From: Nocardia sp. NRRL S-836
GTDB taxonomy: Bacteria; Actinomycetota; Actinomycetes; Mycobacteriales; Pseudonocardiaceae
DNA length: 64,000 bases
Assembly (NCBI RefSeq): GCF_001279525.1
Contig: NZ_LGDY01000118.1
Location: 1-64,000, forward strand
Direction of reading: 5' to 3'
Shown: piece after piece, positions 35,512 to 46,625 of the stretch
Position numbering within the stretch: position 1 is the stretch's first letter
How the letters are laid out: each line of letters opens with the position of its first letter
Made by a program: the position numbers and the translations under genes
Notes under the pieces: generated by a model
What the model saw: only the letters and a program-made list of their open reading frames with translations
Told to the model about the DNA's origin: nothing
Databases searched by the model: none

Positions 35512-36404
35512 GAGCGGCTGACCAGCGACCGCAGGAAGAAAGTCACGTTGGCAGGCCGTTCTGCAAGTCGCCGCATGAGATATCCGTACCACTGCTCGCC
35601 GTAGGGAACATAAATGCGCGCGCCGAGCCGTACCTGCTCCTGCGGCCGCACGCCGTACAACATCTGGTACTCGAAATCCGTTTTGTCGTACCACCGGGCG
35701 CGTTCACCGATGATCTCGATCAGCCGCGGGTCGTGGGTGGCGAACATCGGGTAGCCCTCCCCGGCGAGGAGGACGTTCAGGCACCGCACGTAGTTCAGGT
35801 CGACCTCGTGCGGGTCCTGGATCGCGACCTCCGCCGGTTCCGCGTAGGCGCCCTTGACCAGGCGCACCCGGCTGCCGGGCCCGGCGAGCTGACGGCAGTC
35901 GTCCAGCGTCCGGTGCAGGTAGGTCTGCAGCACCGCCCCGACCCACGGCCAGGTTCTGCGCAGCTCGTGCAGCACCTGCAGCGTCGAGTCCGTGGTGGTG
36001 TGGTCCTCCATGTCGAGCGTGACCGTCGTCCCGCACTGCTCGGCGGCCGCGCAGATCCGCGAGGCGTTCGTCAGCGCCAGCGACCCGTCGAGCGCCTGCC
36101 CGACCGCCGACAGCTTCACGCTGACCTCGGACCGTTCGGCCAGCCCAGCGGCGTGCAGCGCGTCGAGCAACTCCAGGTAGGCCTGGACCGTCCGCTCGGC
36201 CTGCGCCTCGTCGGTGGCGTCCTCGCCTAGGTAGTCGAGCGTGACCGGCAGCCCCAGGCCGCGCACGACGCCGACCGCGTCCGCCGTCGTCTCGCCCGCC
36301 ACGAACCGCTGCACGACGTTCCGGCTGACGGGTGCGCCGGCGACGAGGCGCCGGACCGTCTCGTTGCGAGACGCGGCCATGATCAACGCTCGCAGCGGGT
36401 CCAC
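35508..36404 (-). CDS. Proline dehydrogenase
   Basis: The 298-residue monofunctional proline dehydrogenase is a FAD-binding barrel with LSAVGQALDG, TLDMEDHTTTDSTL, LQTYLHRTL, RLVKGAYAEP and FATHDPRLIE. The substrate-site segment EYQMLYGVRP is present. It oxidises proline to pyrroline-5-carboxylate and passes electrons to the respiratory chain. No P5C dehydrogenase gene is in the window. It is the first gene of the minus-strand unit that ends with proC. Confidence 0.93.
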   Translation of the reverse strand: MDPLRALIMAASRNETVRRLVAGAPVSRNVVQRFVAGETTADAVGVVRGLGLPVTLDYLGEDATDEAQAERTVQAYLELLDALHAAGLAERSEVSVKLSAVGQALDGSLALTNASRICAAAEQCGTTVTLDMEDHTTTDSTLQVLHELRRTWPWVGAVLQTYLHRTLDDCRQLAGPGSRVRLVKGAYAEPAEVAIQDPHEVDLNYVRCLNVLLAGEGYPMFATHDPRLIEIIGERARWYDKTDFEYQMLYGVRPQEQVRLGARIYVPYGEQWYGYLMRRLAERPANVTFFLRSLVSRS

Positions 36405-36438
36405 ACCCGAACCCTAACCCGCTGGCCTCCGCCGCTCA

Positions 36439-36493
36439 GCGCACGCGGGGTCCTTTCGTGCGCCGCGGGAGTGCGGAAGCTCCCCGCGTGCGC
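36439..36493. terminator. Hairpin after the sugar isomerase gene
   Basis: A perfect 12-bp stem, GCGCACGCGGGG with CCCCGCGTGCGC, encloses 31 bases and ends on the base before the stop codon of the minus-strand isomerase gene. Its outer arm resembles that of the dispersed palindromes at 41.7 and 48.3 kb. Confidence 0.65.
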
Positions 36494-37336
36494 TCAGGAC
36501 CGGGCGGAGCGAGGGGTGGTGGAGGTGCCGTCGGCCGGCCAGTCGAGGTGCAGGCGGGCGAACAGCAACGCCTCCGCGAGCATCTCCCGCCGCGCCGCCG
36601 GGGTGGCCGCCCGCCGGGTGTTGACCTCCAGCACGACCTGGCCGTCGAACCCGCCGCGCGCCAGCATCTCGCACAGCTCGGCGCACGGCTGCGTGCCGCG
36701 TCCCGGAACCATGTGCTCGTCCTTGGGCGCACCGGACCCGTCGGCGAGGTGGACGTGCCGCAGCCCGTCGCCCATCCGCTTGGCCAGCTCCAGCGCGTCC
36801 ATGTGCGCCGCGGCCGAGTGCGACAGGTCGAGGGTGTAGTTGCGGTGCCCGACGTCGGTCGGGTCGATCGAGGGCTTGAACGCGGTCATCTGCACCGAGC
36901 GCCCACGCCCGAGGGGCCGCTTCACCGGGAACATGTTCTCCACGGCGATCGCGATCCCGCTCTCGTCCTCCAGCTCCTCGACCAGCGCGGCGAACCCGTC
37001 CGCGTACCGGCGCTGCCACCGGAACGGCGGGTGCAGCACCACGGTCGGCGCGTTCAGGTCGGCGGCGGCCCGCACGGCCTTGCGCAGCCGTTCGACCGGG
37101 TCGGGCGACCACACGCGCTGCGAGATCAGCAGGCACGGCGCGTGCACGGCCAGCACCGGCAGGCCCGAGCGGTTCGACAACCGGTCGACGGCGCGGATGT
37201 CCTGCGACACCGGGTCGGCCCAGACCATCAGCTCGACACCGTCGTAGCCCAGCTCGGACGCGATCTCGAAGGCCGCTCCGGCGGGCTGCGGGTACACCGA
37301 TGCCGTGGACAGCCCGACCGGGACGCGGGCCGTCAA
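36494..37336 (-). CDS. Sugar phosphate isomerase/epimerase (xylose isomerase-like TIM barrel)
   Basis: The 280-residue protein shows the AP-endonuclease-2/xylose-isomerase-like barrel: VGLSTASVYP, YDGVELMVW, VLAVHAP, VLHPPF, IAVENMFP, TLDLSHSAAA, VHLADGSG and VVLEVNTRR. It is the counterpart of mycobacterial Rv0498. The substrate is unknown. The start is a TTG that overlaps the upstream stop (TTGA), so expression depends on the preceding gene. Confidence 0.82.
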   Translation of the reverse strand: MTARVPVGLSTASVYPQPAGAAFEIASELGYDGVELMVWADPVSQDIRAVDRLSNRSGLPVLAVHAPCLLISQRVWSPDPVERLRKAVRAAADLNAPTVVLHPPFRWQRRYADGFAALVEELEDESGIAIAVENMFPVKRPLGRGRSVQMTAFKPSIDPTDVGHRNYTLDLSHSAAAHMDALELAKRMGDGLRHVHLADGSGAPKDEHMVPGRGTQPCAELCEMLARGGFDGQVVLEVNTRRAATPAARREMLAEALLFARLHLDWPADGTSTTPRSARS

Positions 37337-38724
37337 CTCTTCACCAGCAGCATCGCCGCTGGTGAGACGGTGACGATGAGGCCCACGAGGATGGCGAGCA
37401 GGGTGGTCTGGAGGTCGTCGGCGCGGCGGATCTTGCGGACCAGCAGCACCAGGCCCACGGTCACAGCGAGCGCGACCACGAGCGCGGCCACGGCCTGCGT
37501 GCGCCACAGGAAGTTGAAGGCGAGCCACAGCGCGGCGCCGCCGAGCACGCCGACGGCGAGCTGGCCGATCATGACCAGCCACTCCTTGGCCGGCGAGCGC
37601 TGGACGTCCTCCTCCGGCTCCTCGTCGGCCTCGGCGGCGTCGTCCAGGCCGGCCGGCCGCTCGTCGTCCTCCTCGGACTCGGAGTCGGCGAGGTAGTCGT
37701 CCTCCTGGCGGTAGACGTCGTACTCCTGCGAGTCGTCGTCGTCCACGTACGGCGCGGGGTGGGCCGCCGTCGCCTCCATCGGCGGCAGCGACAGGTCCGT
37801 CCGCTGCAGGTCGACCTCGTCGTCGCCGAACCACGCGTCGGCGTCGTTGCCGGGCAACGGCTCGGGCAGCTTCGGCGGGGCGGGCGGCACGATCAGGACC
37901 GACTCGGTCTCCAGCGCGGCGATCTGGTCGATCGGCGCCTTGGCCGGGATGCGCGGCAGCTGCTCGGTCATCGCCTCGCGGGGCGGACCGGGGACCGGCA
38001 TCTGCACCGGCGGCTGACCGGGCTTCGGCGGGCGCACGAGGTTCGTGCGCGACGGCGGCGGGGCGGCCGGGTCGAGCCTCGACTCGATGCGGCCACCATC
38101 AGGGCGCGGCAGGTCCGGCCGGGACAGGTCGGCGGGGCGGGGCAGGTCCGGGCGCGAGAGGTCCGGGCGCGAGAGGTCGGGACGCGGCAGGTCCGACCGC
38201 GACACGTCGGGGCGCACGCCGTCGGGGCGGGGCAGGTCGGAACGCGACGGCTGGTCGCGGACCTGCGGCACCTGCCTGGTCTGCTCGGCGGCAGCGGCGG
38301 GCGGTGGCACGGGAGCGGGCGGAGCGGGTCTGCGCACCTGCGGCGCGACCGGCGGCTGCGGCGCGGGCAGCTGCTGCGAGGGCTGCGGCTTCGGCAGCTG
38401 CTGCGACGGCTGCGGCTGGGCGGCGGCGGGTGGCGGCGGCGGTACCGGCGGTTGGGGCTGGTAGGCGGTCCGCTCGGCGGCCGGTTCCGGCTTGGCGCGA
38501 CGGCCGGTCGGTGCCGGGTCGTCGTCGCGCACGGCCATCAGCCGGCCGCTGTCGGACAGGACCCGCTCGATGATCGTCTGGGGCGCGGTCTCCGGCTGCT
38601 GGACTTCTTCGTCGTCCTCCGCGCGGCGGCGTCGCCGACGTGGCGCCTCCCCCGAGCTGCCGTATTGGGCGAGCAGCTCAGCGACAGTGCGCTGCGTGTG
38701 CTCCGATCCGCTCTCTCGACTCAT
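37333..38724 (-). CDS. Repeat-rich membrane protein (Rv0497-like)
   Basis: The 463-residue protein has a conserved start (QRTVAELLAQYG), then a long Pro/Arg/Gln-rich middle. The middle contains about ten short RPDLSRPDL/PRPD units (residues about 150-215). A very acidic segment follows (DDDSQEYDVYRQEDDYLADS), then three or four C-terminal transmembrane helices. It lies between ppx/gppA and the isomerase, as Rv0497 does. The ATG at 38724 overlaps the ppx stop (TGATG). Its function is unknown. Confidence 0.78.
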   Translation of the reverse strand: MSRESGSEHTQRTVAELLAQYGSSGEAPRRRRRRAEDDEEVQQPETAPQTIIERVLSDSGRLMAVRDDDPAPTGRRAKPEPAAERTAYQPQPPVPPPPPAAAQPQPSQQLPKPQPSQQLPAPQPPVAPQVRRPAPPAPVPPPAAAAEQTRQVPQVRDQPSRSDLPRPDGVRPDVSRSDLPRPDLSRPDLSRPDLPRPADLSRPDLPRPDGGRIESRLDPAAPPPSRTNLVRPPKPGQPPVQMPVPGPPREAMTEQLPRIPAKAPIDQIAALETESVLIVPPAPPKLPEPLPGNDADAWFGDDEVDLQRTDLSLPPMEATAAHPAPYVDDDDSQEYDVYRQEDDYLADSESEEDDERPAGLDDAAEADEEPEEDVQRSPAKEWLVMIGQLAVGVLGGAALWLAFNFLWRTQAVAALVVALAVTVGLVLLVRKIRRADDLQTTLLAILVGLIVTVSPAAMLLVKS

Positions 38725-39704
38725 CAACTCCACCGTGCCCCGGTCTGGCTGGTCCGTCCAGTATCGCCCTGGTCGGTCCCATCAGTGTGGTCCAGCCGCC
38801 GGAGGATGACACCCTCCCGGAGCGCCCACGGGCAAATCTCCAGCTGCGTGAGTGACAGGGCTCGCATGGTTGCCTCCGCGACCAGCGCGCCCGCGACGAG
38901 CTGGTGCGCACGCGACGTGCTGACACCCTCCAGCTCTGCGAGGTCACTGGCCGACATCCGGGAAATGAACGCGATCAGCTGCCGCAGGCCGGCGTCGGTG
39001 AGCACGCGACGCGCCCTGGGCCCGGCAGACGATGGCGCGGCCCCGGTGAGCCGCGCCAGCGTTCGGAAAGTTTTTGAGGTCGCAACCACCCGATCGGGTT
39101 CACCCGCGCGTTTCAGCTTCCGCGCCACGGGCGCGAGCTGCTCGGCGAGCCATTCGGTGGTCTCGCGGACCTCGGACCGCCGCGGCGGGTCCTTCTTGAA
39201 GCGGGTCCTGGTCAGCCGGCCGGCGCCCAGCGGCACGGAGAACGCCATCTGCGGGTTCTCGTCGCGCCCGACGGCGAGCTCGAGCGAACCGCCGCCGATG
39301 TCGAGGCACAGCAGCTTGCCCGCCGACCAGCCGTACCAGCGGCGGACGGCGAGGAACGTGTACTTCGCCTCGTCCTCGCCGGACAGCACCCTGAGGTCGA
39401 CCCCGGTCTCGGTGCGCACCCGGTCGAGCACCTCGGCGGAGTTGCCCGCCTCGCGCACCGCCGAGGTCGCGAACGCCAGCAGGTCCTCGCAGCCGGAGCG
39501 CTTGGCCGACGCCTTGGCGGCGGCCACCGCGCGAACCAGCTGGTCAGCACCTGCCTTGCTGAGCATCCCCTTCTCGTCGAGCTGCTCGGCCAGACGCAGG
39601 ATCGACTTCTCGGAGTTCGTCGGAATCGGGTGGGCACCACGATGCGCGTCCACCACCAGGAGGTGGACGGTGTTCGAACCCACGTCAAGGACGCCCAGGC
39701 GCAC
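38724..39704 (-). CDS. Ppx/GppA phosphatase family protein
   Basis: The 326-residue ASKHA-fold protein begins LGVLDVGSNTVHLLVVDAH and has LLCLDIGGGSLELAVG, as in exopolyphosphatase/pppGpp phosphatases (Rv0496 in mycobacteria). It probably cleaves polyphosphate. The short form lacks the C-terminal HD domain of E. coli Ppx. It lies downstream of senX3-regX3, which fits phosphate control. Confidence 0.9.
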   Translation of the reverse strand: MRLGVLDVGSNTVHLLVVDAHRGAHPIPTNSEKSILRLAEQLDEKGMLSKAGADQLVRAVAAAKASAKRSGCEDLLAFATSAVREAGNSAEVLDRVRTETGVDLRVLSGEDEAKYTFLAVRRWYGWSAGKLLCLDIGGGSLELAVGRDENPQMAFSVPLGAGRLTRTRFKKDPPRRSEVRETTEWLAEQLAPVARKLKRAGEPDRVVATSKTFRTLARLTGAAPSSAGPRARRVLTDAGLRQLIAFISRMSASDLAELEGVSTSRAHQLVAGALVAEATMRALSLTQLEICPWALREGVILRRLDHTDGTDQGDTGRTSQTGARWS

Positions 39705-39731
39705 GCCGGAAACGGTACCTGGTCGTGTCCG

Positions 39732-40412
39732 TCAGGACTCGAACTTGTAACCGAGACCCCTCACGGTCACCAGGTGCCGCGGTGCCGACGGGTCCGGTTC
39801 GATCTTCGAGCGCAGCCGCTTGACGTGCACGTCCAGCGTCTTCGTGTCGCCCACGTAGTCCGCGCCCCACACCCGGTCGATCAGCTGACCGCGGGTCAGC
39901 ACCCGGCCGACGTTGCGCAGCAGGTACTCCAGGAGGTCGAACTCCTTGAGCGGCAGGCTGATGTCCTGGCCGCCGACGGTGACGACGTGGCGTTCCACGT
40001 CCATCCGCACCGGTCCGGCCTCCAGGATCTGCGGGAGCAGGTCCTCCGACTCGCCGCCGCGGCGCAGCACCGCGCGGATGCGGGCGATGAGCTCGCGGGC
40101 CGAGTACGGCTTGGTGACGTAGTCGTCGGCGCCCAGCTCCAGGCCCACGACCTTGTCGATCTCGCTGTCGCGCGCCGTCACCATGATCACGGGCACGGCG
40201 GAGCGCTGCCGCAGCTGCTTGCAGACGTCGGTGCCGCTCATGCCGGGCAGCATGAGGTCGAGCAGCACGATGTCGGCGCCGTTGCGGTCGAACTCCTCCA
40301 GCGCCTCCTGGCCGGTGGCCGCGAGCGCGGCGGTGAACCCCTCCTTGCGCAGCAGGAAGGCGAGCGGATCGGCGAAGGACTCCTCGTCCTCCACGATGAG
40401 CACCCTGGTCAC
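39732..40412 (-). CDS. regX3: Response regulator RegX3
   Basis: The 226-residue OmpR/PhoB-type regulator has receiver residues VEDEES, phosphorylated D52 in LLDLMLPGMSG and K102 in VTKPYSARE. Its C-terminal winged helix has LKEFDLLEYLLRNVGRVLTR. It is the partner of SenX3, with which it overlaps by 4 bp, and should control phosphate-starvation genes. Confidence 0.93.
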   Translation of the reverse strand: MTRVLIVEDEESFADPLAFLLRKEGFTAALAATGQEALEEFDRNGADIVLLDLMLPGMSGTDVCKQLRQRSAVPVIMVTARDSEIDKVVGLELGADDYVTKPYSARELIARIRAVLRRGGESEDLLPQILEAGPVRMDVERHVVTVGGQDISLPLKEFDLLEYLLRNVGRVLTRGQLIDRVWGADYVGDTKTLDVHVKRLRSKIEPDPSAPRHLVTVRGLGYKFES

Positions 40413-41578
40413 AGCTCTCCTCCGGTGTCACCCGCGCCGGTCGGGACGAGGGTGGGGTTGGGTTCGGTCGCCGCGGCCGGCAGCCGCAGCGTGAAGGTGG
40501 ACCCCGTTCCCGGGAGGCTCCACAGCTTCACCTCACCGCCGTGGTTGGCGGCGACGTGCTTGACGATCGCGAGCCCCAGACCGGTCCCGCCGGTCGCACG
40601 CGACCGGGCCTTGTCGACGCGGTAGAACCGCTCGAAGACCCTGGTCTGCTGCTCCTCGGCGATGCCGATGCCGCGGTCGGTCACGGCGATCTCGACGTGC
40701 CCGTCCACGAGCCGGCGGCTCACCGAGACCGGGCTGCCCGGCGGCGAGTACGCCACGGCGTTGTCCAGCAGGTTCGTCAGCGCCGTGACCAGCAACGACC
40801 GGTCGCCCGGCACCACGAACCCGCTCGGCTCGTCGGTGGTGATCGAGATGTTCACCGACTCGGCGGCGAGCTTGGACCGCGACAGCGCCTCGTTGATCAC
40901 GACGTCGATCTCGGTGTCGGACAGCTCCGGCAGCTTCTCGGCGCCCTGCAGGCGGGACAGCGCGATCAGCTCGGTGACGAGCGTGCCGAGGCGGGTGGCC
41001 TCCTGCATGATCTTGGCGCTGAACCGGCGGACCTCGTCCTGGTCGTCGCTCGCGTCGAGCACGGCCTCCGCGAGCAGCGCCAGGGCGCCGACCGGGGTCT
41101 TGAGCTCGTGGCTGACGTTCGCCACGAAGTCGCGCCGGGTCTTCTCCAGCCGCACGGCCTCGGACTCGTCGGTCGCGTCCACCACGGTGAAGCCCTCGGT
41201 CAGCAGCCTGACCTCGGCGTGCACGGCGGCGGGCTGGCGGCCCCTGGTGCCCTCCGGCGGGGAGATGTCGACGTAGACGACCTCGTTGCTGTTGCGGACG
41301 GCCTCGGCGGCCTTGCGCGCGCGGTCGTCGACGCGGTTGTTGCGGACGACCCCGAGCTCTTCTGCCCGCGGGTTGTGCAGCACGACGTCACCGAAGTGGT
41401 TCAGCACCACGATGCCGTCGTGGGAGTCCTGGACGATCCGCTGCATCAGGTCGGCGACCGTCAGCCCCTGCGGGGCCTTCGGGGAGCGGGGAGCGGTGAA
41501 CCTGCCGACGAAGAATGCGGCGATCGCGGCGATGAGCGCGACGCCGATCGACACAGCGAGGTAACCCGTTGTGGTCAC
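40409..41578 (-). CDS. senX3: Sensor histidine kinase SenX3
   Basis: The 389-residue kinase has one N-terminal transmembrane helix (LAVSIGVALIAAIAAFFVG), a PAS-like region (residues 45-135), the phosphoacceptor H157 in NVSHELKTPVGAL and ATPase boxes LLDNAVAYSP and GTGLGLAIVKHV. The single helix matches actinobacterial SenX3, which works with the PstSCAB/PhoU system. The gene follows gpmA, separated by a strong palindrome and about 140 bp that may contain its own promoter. Confidence 0.92.
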   Translation of the reverse strand: MTTTGYLAVSIGVALIAAIAAFFVGRFTAPRSPKAPQGLTVADLMQRIVQDSHDGIVVLNHFGDVVLHNPRAEELGVVRNNRVDDRARKAAEAVRNSNEVVYVDISPPEGTRGRQPAAVHAEVRLLTEGFTVVDATDESEAVRLEKTRRDFVANVSHELKTPVGALALLAEAVLDASDDQDEVRRFSAKIMQEATRLGTLVTELIALSRLQGAEKLPELSDTEIDVVINEALSRSKLAAESVNISITTDEPSGFVVPGDRSLLVTALTNLLDNAVAYSPPGSPVSVSRRLVDGHVEIAVTDRGIGIAEEQQTRVFERFYRVDKARSRATGGTGLGLAIVKHVAANHGGEVKLWSLPGTGSTFTLRLPAAATEPNPTLVPTGAGDTGGEL

Positions 41579-41717
41579 GAGGCGAATGGTAAGCAGCTCA
41601 GAGGTGACTTGGCCTAGTGCGGAAGCGTGAACCGTGACACCCGCGACACCTCAGTGGACGGTTGTTCCGTCCCTGGTCAGCCCCTGTTCACCCAACCGTG
41701 ATGCACCGGGTGGAACG

Positions 41718-41766
41718 CGCGGGGGCCCCGCGTCCCCCTGAAGGGAACGCGGGGCCCCCGCGTGAC
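41718..41766. terminator. Terminator palindrome, copy 1 of a dispersed repeat
   Basis: A large GC hairpin ends 2 bp past the gpmA stop on the minus strand. Its right arm, 41744-41766, is identical over 23 bp to the right arm of the palindrome at 48301. The left arm differs at two positions. It probably ends gpmA transcription. The 41579-41717 remainder of the gap should hold the senX3 promoter. Confidence 0.8.
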
Positions 41767-41768
41767 TT

Positions 41769-42515
41769 TCAGCGACCCTGGTTCGCGACGGCCGCGATGG
41801 CGTCCTTCGCGGCGTCCGGGTCGAGGTACTCGCCGCCCGGCTTGATCGGCTTCAGGTCCTCGTCGAGGTCGTAGCGCAGCGGGATGCCGGTCGGGATGTT
41901 CAGCCCGGCGATCGCCTCGTCCGAGATGCCGTCGAGGTGCTTCACGAGCGCGCGCAGCGAGTTGCCGTGCGCGGCCACGAGCACCGTCTTGCCGGTGCGC
42001 AGGTCCGGCACGATCGCCTCGTCCCAGTACGGCAGCATCCGCTTCACGACGTCGAGCAGGCACTCGGTCAGCGGCAGGTCCGGCCCGAGGCCCGCGTAGC
42101 GCGGGTCGGCGTCCTGGCTGAACTCGCTGCCCGGCTCGATCGGCGGCGGCGGCGTGTCGTAGGAGCGGCGCCAGAGCATGAACTGCTCCTCGCCGAACTC
42201 CTCCAGCGTCTGCTTCTTGTTCTTGCCCTGCAACGCGCCGTAGTGGCGCTCGTTGAGCCGCCAGTCGCGGCGGACCGGGATCCAGTGCCGGTCGGCGGCG
42301 TCGAGCGCCAGGTTGGCGGTCATGATCGCCCGGCGCATGAGGCTGGTGTGCAGGACCTCCGGCAGGACACCGGCGTCTTTGAGGAGCTGACCGCCGCGAC
42401 GGGCCTCCTTCTCGCCCTTCTCCGACAGGGGAACGTCCACCCAGCCGGTGAACAGGTTCTCCGCGTTCCACGTGCTCTCGCCGTGGCGGAGCAGCACCAA
42501 GGTTCCGACAGACAT
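41769..42515 (-). CDS. gpmA: 2,3-bisphosphoglycerate-dependent phosphoglycerate mutase
   Basis: The 248-residue GpmA protein has [12 protein letters not shown] with the phosphorylated histidine, [13 protein letters not shown], and the second catalytic His in [13 protein letters not shown]. It interconverts 3- and 2-phosphoglycerate in glycolysis. It precedes senX3 as in mycobacteria. It is divergent from a dihydrofolate-reductase-like gene. Confidence 0.95.
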   Translation of the reverse strand: MSVGTLVLLRHGESTWNAENLFTGWVDVPLSEKGEKEARRGGQLLKDAGVLPEVLHTSLMRRAIMTANLALDAADRHWIPVRRDWRLNERHYGALQGKNKKQTLEEFGEEQFMLWRRSYDTPPPPIEPGSEFSQDADPRYAGLGPDLPLTECLLDVVKRMLPYWDEAIVPDLRTGKTVLVAAHGNSLRALVKHLDGISDEAIAGLNIPTGIPLRYDLDEDLKPIKPGGEYLDPDAAKDAIAAVANQGR

Positions 42516-42631
42516 GCCGGCAAGCCTGCCATGCCGGCCCCCGCGCCGTACCCCGGCCGGCCGGCGTGATCCACGCCATGGGATCCGGCCGGCGCCGATG
42601 AGTTCGCGGCCCGCGCCCGGTCTGCACCGGC

Positions 42632-43189
42632 ATGAGTGATTCGGATGCGGGCCCGGGCAAGGTCGTGGTGAACAGGTCGATGTCGCTGGACGGGTTCATC
42701 GCCGGCCCCGACCACGAGATGGACTGGGCGATCGAGTACTTCAAGGACGACCGGTTCGCCGAGATCATGCACGCCACCGGCGCCATGCTCGTCGGCCGCC
42801 GCACCCACGAGGTGGCCAAGCGGATGGCGCCGGAGAACACCGAGTACGACGGTGGCCCGGTGTTCGTCCTGACGCACCGGCCGCCCGACGAGCCGGAGCG
42901 CGGTGTCACGTTCCTCTCGTGCGACCTCGCCGAGGCCGTCGCCACGGCACGCGCGGCGGCGGGCGGGAAGAACCTGGAGGTCCTCGGCGCCGACCTGGCG
43001 AGCCAGTGCCTGCGGGCCGGGCTCGTCGACGAGGTGCTGGTGTACGTGCTGCCGGTGCTGCTCGGCGACGGCGTGCGGTTCTCGGCGCCGGGGCTCGGGC
43101 GGATCGATCTGGAACCGTTCGAGGCGACGCGGTCGGGGCAGGTGACCGTGCTGCGGTTCCACGTGCGCAAGCCCGCGGCCGAGCGGTGA
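42632..43189 (+). CDS. Dihydrofolate reductase family (RibD C-terminal-like) protein
   Basis: The 185-residue protein has the [20 protein letters not shown] start, [10 protein letters not shown] and [14 protein letters not shown] of the YyaP/RibD-C reductase family. It probably binds NADPH. The substrate is unknown. It is a single plus-strand gene between gpmA and an acyl-CoA synthetase and ends at a strong bidirectional terminator. Confidence 0.85.
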   Translation: MSDSDAGPGKVVVNRSMSLDGFIAGPDHEMDWAIEYFKDDRFAEIMHATGAMLVGRRTHEVAKRMAPENTEYDGGPVFVLTHRPPDEPERGVTFLSCDLAEAVATARAAAGGKNLEVLGADLASQCLRAGLVDEVLVYVLPVLLGDGVRFSAPGLGRIDLEPFEATRSGQVTVLRFHVRKPAAER

Positions 43190-43203
43190 CGACGGGCCGG
43201 GCT

Positions 43204-43254
43204 GCGAGCTGAACGCCCTGGCAACGGCCGTTGCCAGGGCGTCCGGCAGCTCGC
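43204..43254. terminator. Bidirectional terminator with 28-bp perfect core
   Basis: The core at 43214-43241 is a perfect palindrome (CGCCCTGGCAACGG and its complement). Outer GCGAGCTG and CAGCTCGC arms also pair. It separates the convergent reductase and acyl-CoA synthetase genes. Confidence 0.8.
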
Positions 43255-44820
<1,566 letters not shown>

Positions 44821-45137
44821 GCGGCGACCTCATTCACTCGCTGTACACCCAGCCTGCGAGGTCATCGTGATCCAGGCCACTGAACAGGTCAAGCAAGTCG
44901 GGATCGCTACAGAGACGTTACTTCGCGCCGCTAAATACACTCGAATGGAGCAATCCGAGCACTTGTGATCGCAACCAGGTATCTGGGAAGTTGGTCACGC
45001 CTCCGCGAGCCGGCTCCCACGTTTTCCTCGGCGAGCGGACGGCAAGCGCGCGGTTCGTCACCCCCCGTCGAATCGCGTGGCCCGCTTGGGATCCGGACCT
45101 CCCCCCGTCCATGGACCCAGTGCAGCGGGGACCTTTG

Positions 45138-45187
45138 ACGCGGGACGGCTCGATGCGACTCCCCCTCTCTCCCGAGCCGTTCCGCGC
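45138..45187 (-). terminator. Hairpin downstream of the DUF4349 gene
   Basis: GCGGGACGGCTCG (45140-45152) and CGAGCCGTTCCGC (45173-45185) pair with one mismatch, about 30 bp after the stop of the minus-strand DUF4349 gene. The rest of the 44821-45215 gap holds the AT-rich region 44915-44965, probably the acyl-CoA synthetase promoter. I see no credible gene there. Confidence 0.6.
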
Positions 45188-45215
45188 TTCACAAAGGGCC
45201 ACTCTCAGTAGAGTT

Positions 45216-46085
45216 TTAGGCCTCTGCCTCGACCGTTGGAGTGACACGCTTCCGGCGACGCAGCCAGTAGATCAACGCCACCGTGGGCGCACCGAACACC
45301 AGTGCGAACGGCAGCACACCGCCGACACCCACCAGGACCAGCCGCAGCACGTGCACGAGCGCGCCCCACCCGGCGGCGAACGCCCCGAGGAACCCGGTCT
45401 TCTCCTCGACCGGCGGCGGAATCGGCGTGGTGCTGACCTGCACCGTCAACGTTGCCAGCGCGACCTTGCCCTTCAGCGACTCGCTGCGCCGCTGCAACGA
45501 CTCCAGCTCGCTCTGCCGCTTGGTCAGCTCACCCTCGACCTGCGCGATCTCGGCCGTCGTCCCGGCACGCTCGAACAGCACCCGCAGCCGGTCGACGCTG
45601 GCCTTCTGCGTCGCGATCCGCGCCTCGACGTCGACCAGCTGGTCGGTGACGTCCTCGCTGCGCACCTCGCTGCGCGTGACCTCGCCGATCCGCTCGGTCT
45701 CCAGGCTCCGCACGATCCCGTCGAGCTCGTTCGACGGCACCCGCACGGTCACGGTCCCGTAGCTCTTGGTCGAGTTCTCCTGCCCGGCGAACCCGCCGGC
45801 CTGCTGCGCCTTGGCCTTGATCTGCCCGATGGCCCTCAGCACGTCGTCACTGCGCAGGTCGACCGTGGCCGTGCGGACCAGCTGCCGTTCCTGCTGCTGC
45901 ACCGACTGAGCGGACTGGTTCGACTGCCCGCTCCTGTCCTGCTTCTGCGCTTCCTGCGGCGCTGCCCGCTGCTGCGGCGCGGCGTTCTCGACCGCCGCGC
46001 CACTCGAACTGTCCGAGCTCGCGCCACACCCCGTCGCAACGAGGGCCAGCAACGCGACTCCCACCCACAGCACTCGTCTGCCCAT
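45216..46085 (-). CDS. DUF4349 lipoprotein
   Basis: The 289-residue product starts with a lipoprotein signal (LLALVATGCGAS, lipidated Cys20). A Gln/Ser-rich linker follows, then the DUF4349 domain (RQLVRTATVDLRSDD, VTVRVPSNELD). A long coiled coil (residues about 150-210, with ARIATQKASVDRL and ESLQRRSESLKGK) precedes a C-terminal transmembrane helix with a basic end. Its function is unknown; envelope maintenance is plausible. Confidence 0.85.
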   Translation of the reverse strand: MGRRVLWVGVALLALVATGCGASSDSSSGAAVENAAPQQRAAPQEAQKQDRSGQSNQSAQSVQQQERQLVRTATVDLRSDDVLRAIGQIKAKAQQAGGFAGQENSTKSYGTVTVRVPSNELDGIVRSLETERIGEVTRSEVRSEDVTDQLVDVEARIATQKASVDRLRVLFERAGTTAEIAQVEGELTKRQSELESLQRRSESLKGKVALATLTVQVSTTPIPPPVEEKTGFLGAFAAGWGALVHVLRLVLVGVGGVLPFALVFGAPTVALIYWLRRRKRVTPTVEAEA

Positions 46086-46145
46086 GCACGTCGGACGGAA
46101 CCGGGCGCCGCGGCAGTTGCCGCCGGAGCCGAAACGAGGCGGGGT

Positions 46146-46625
46146 CTACTCCGAAACGAGATGTTGGAACGCCCGCAGGTTCGCCAGCGACTCGCCGCGC
46201 GACACCCGCCAGGCCCACTCCCGCCGGATCGCGTCGGCGAACCCGATCTCGAGCAACGGGTTGAAGTCGCCGTCCGCGGCTTCCAGCACCTGCCCCAGCA
46301 CCCGGTCCAGCTCGTCCGCGGTCACCGCGTGCTTGCCGACCCGGCCGACCAGGTAGATGTCGCCCTCGGCGTCGATCGTGTAGTGCACGCCGTACAGCCG
46401 TGCGTTGCGCCGCAGCAGGAACCGGTAGACGTCCTCGAACGACTGGTCCGGTCGCCGGCACACGAACGCCTCGACCACCAGCGCGTGCTTCGTCTCGACC
46501 AGCCAGACGTTCGTCTGCAGCTTCTTGGTACCCGGCAGCGTCACGAAGAACCGGCCCTCTTCACGACGGTCGTACTTCAGCTCGCGTTCGTCCAGGAACG
46601 ACTTGATGACGGCGTCGACGGTCAC
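46146..46625 (-). CDS. YbjN domain-containing protein
   Basis: The 159-residue protein has the YbjN fold typical of actinobacterial Rv0487: [14 protein letters not shown] at the start and [20 protein letters not shown]. It overlaps the mshA stop by 4 bp, an arrangement also seen in mycobacteria. The family resembles type III secretion chaperones; its function is not settled. Confidence 0.87.
   Translation of the reverse strand: MTVDAVIKSFLDERELKYDRREEGRFFVTLPGTKKLQTNVWLVETKHALVVEAFVCRRPDQSFEDVYRFLLRRNARLYGVHYTIDAEGDIYLVGRVGKHAVTADELDRVLGQVLEAADGDFNPLLEIGFADAIRREWAWRVSRGESLANLRAFQHLVSE

Noticed and set aside
41579..41717. Possible PHO-box-like GTGAACC/GTTCACC repeats upstream of senX3
   Set aside because: The spacing is irregular and the halves face different ways. 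Autoregulation by RegX3 is likely on general grounds, but I could not define a site.
44918..45247. Minus-strand 109-codon frame in the gap before the acyl-CoA synthetase
   Set aside because: It overlaps the end of the DUF4349 gene and a terminator hairpin, starts without a site, and has no natural composition.
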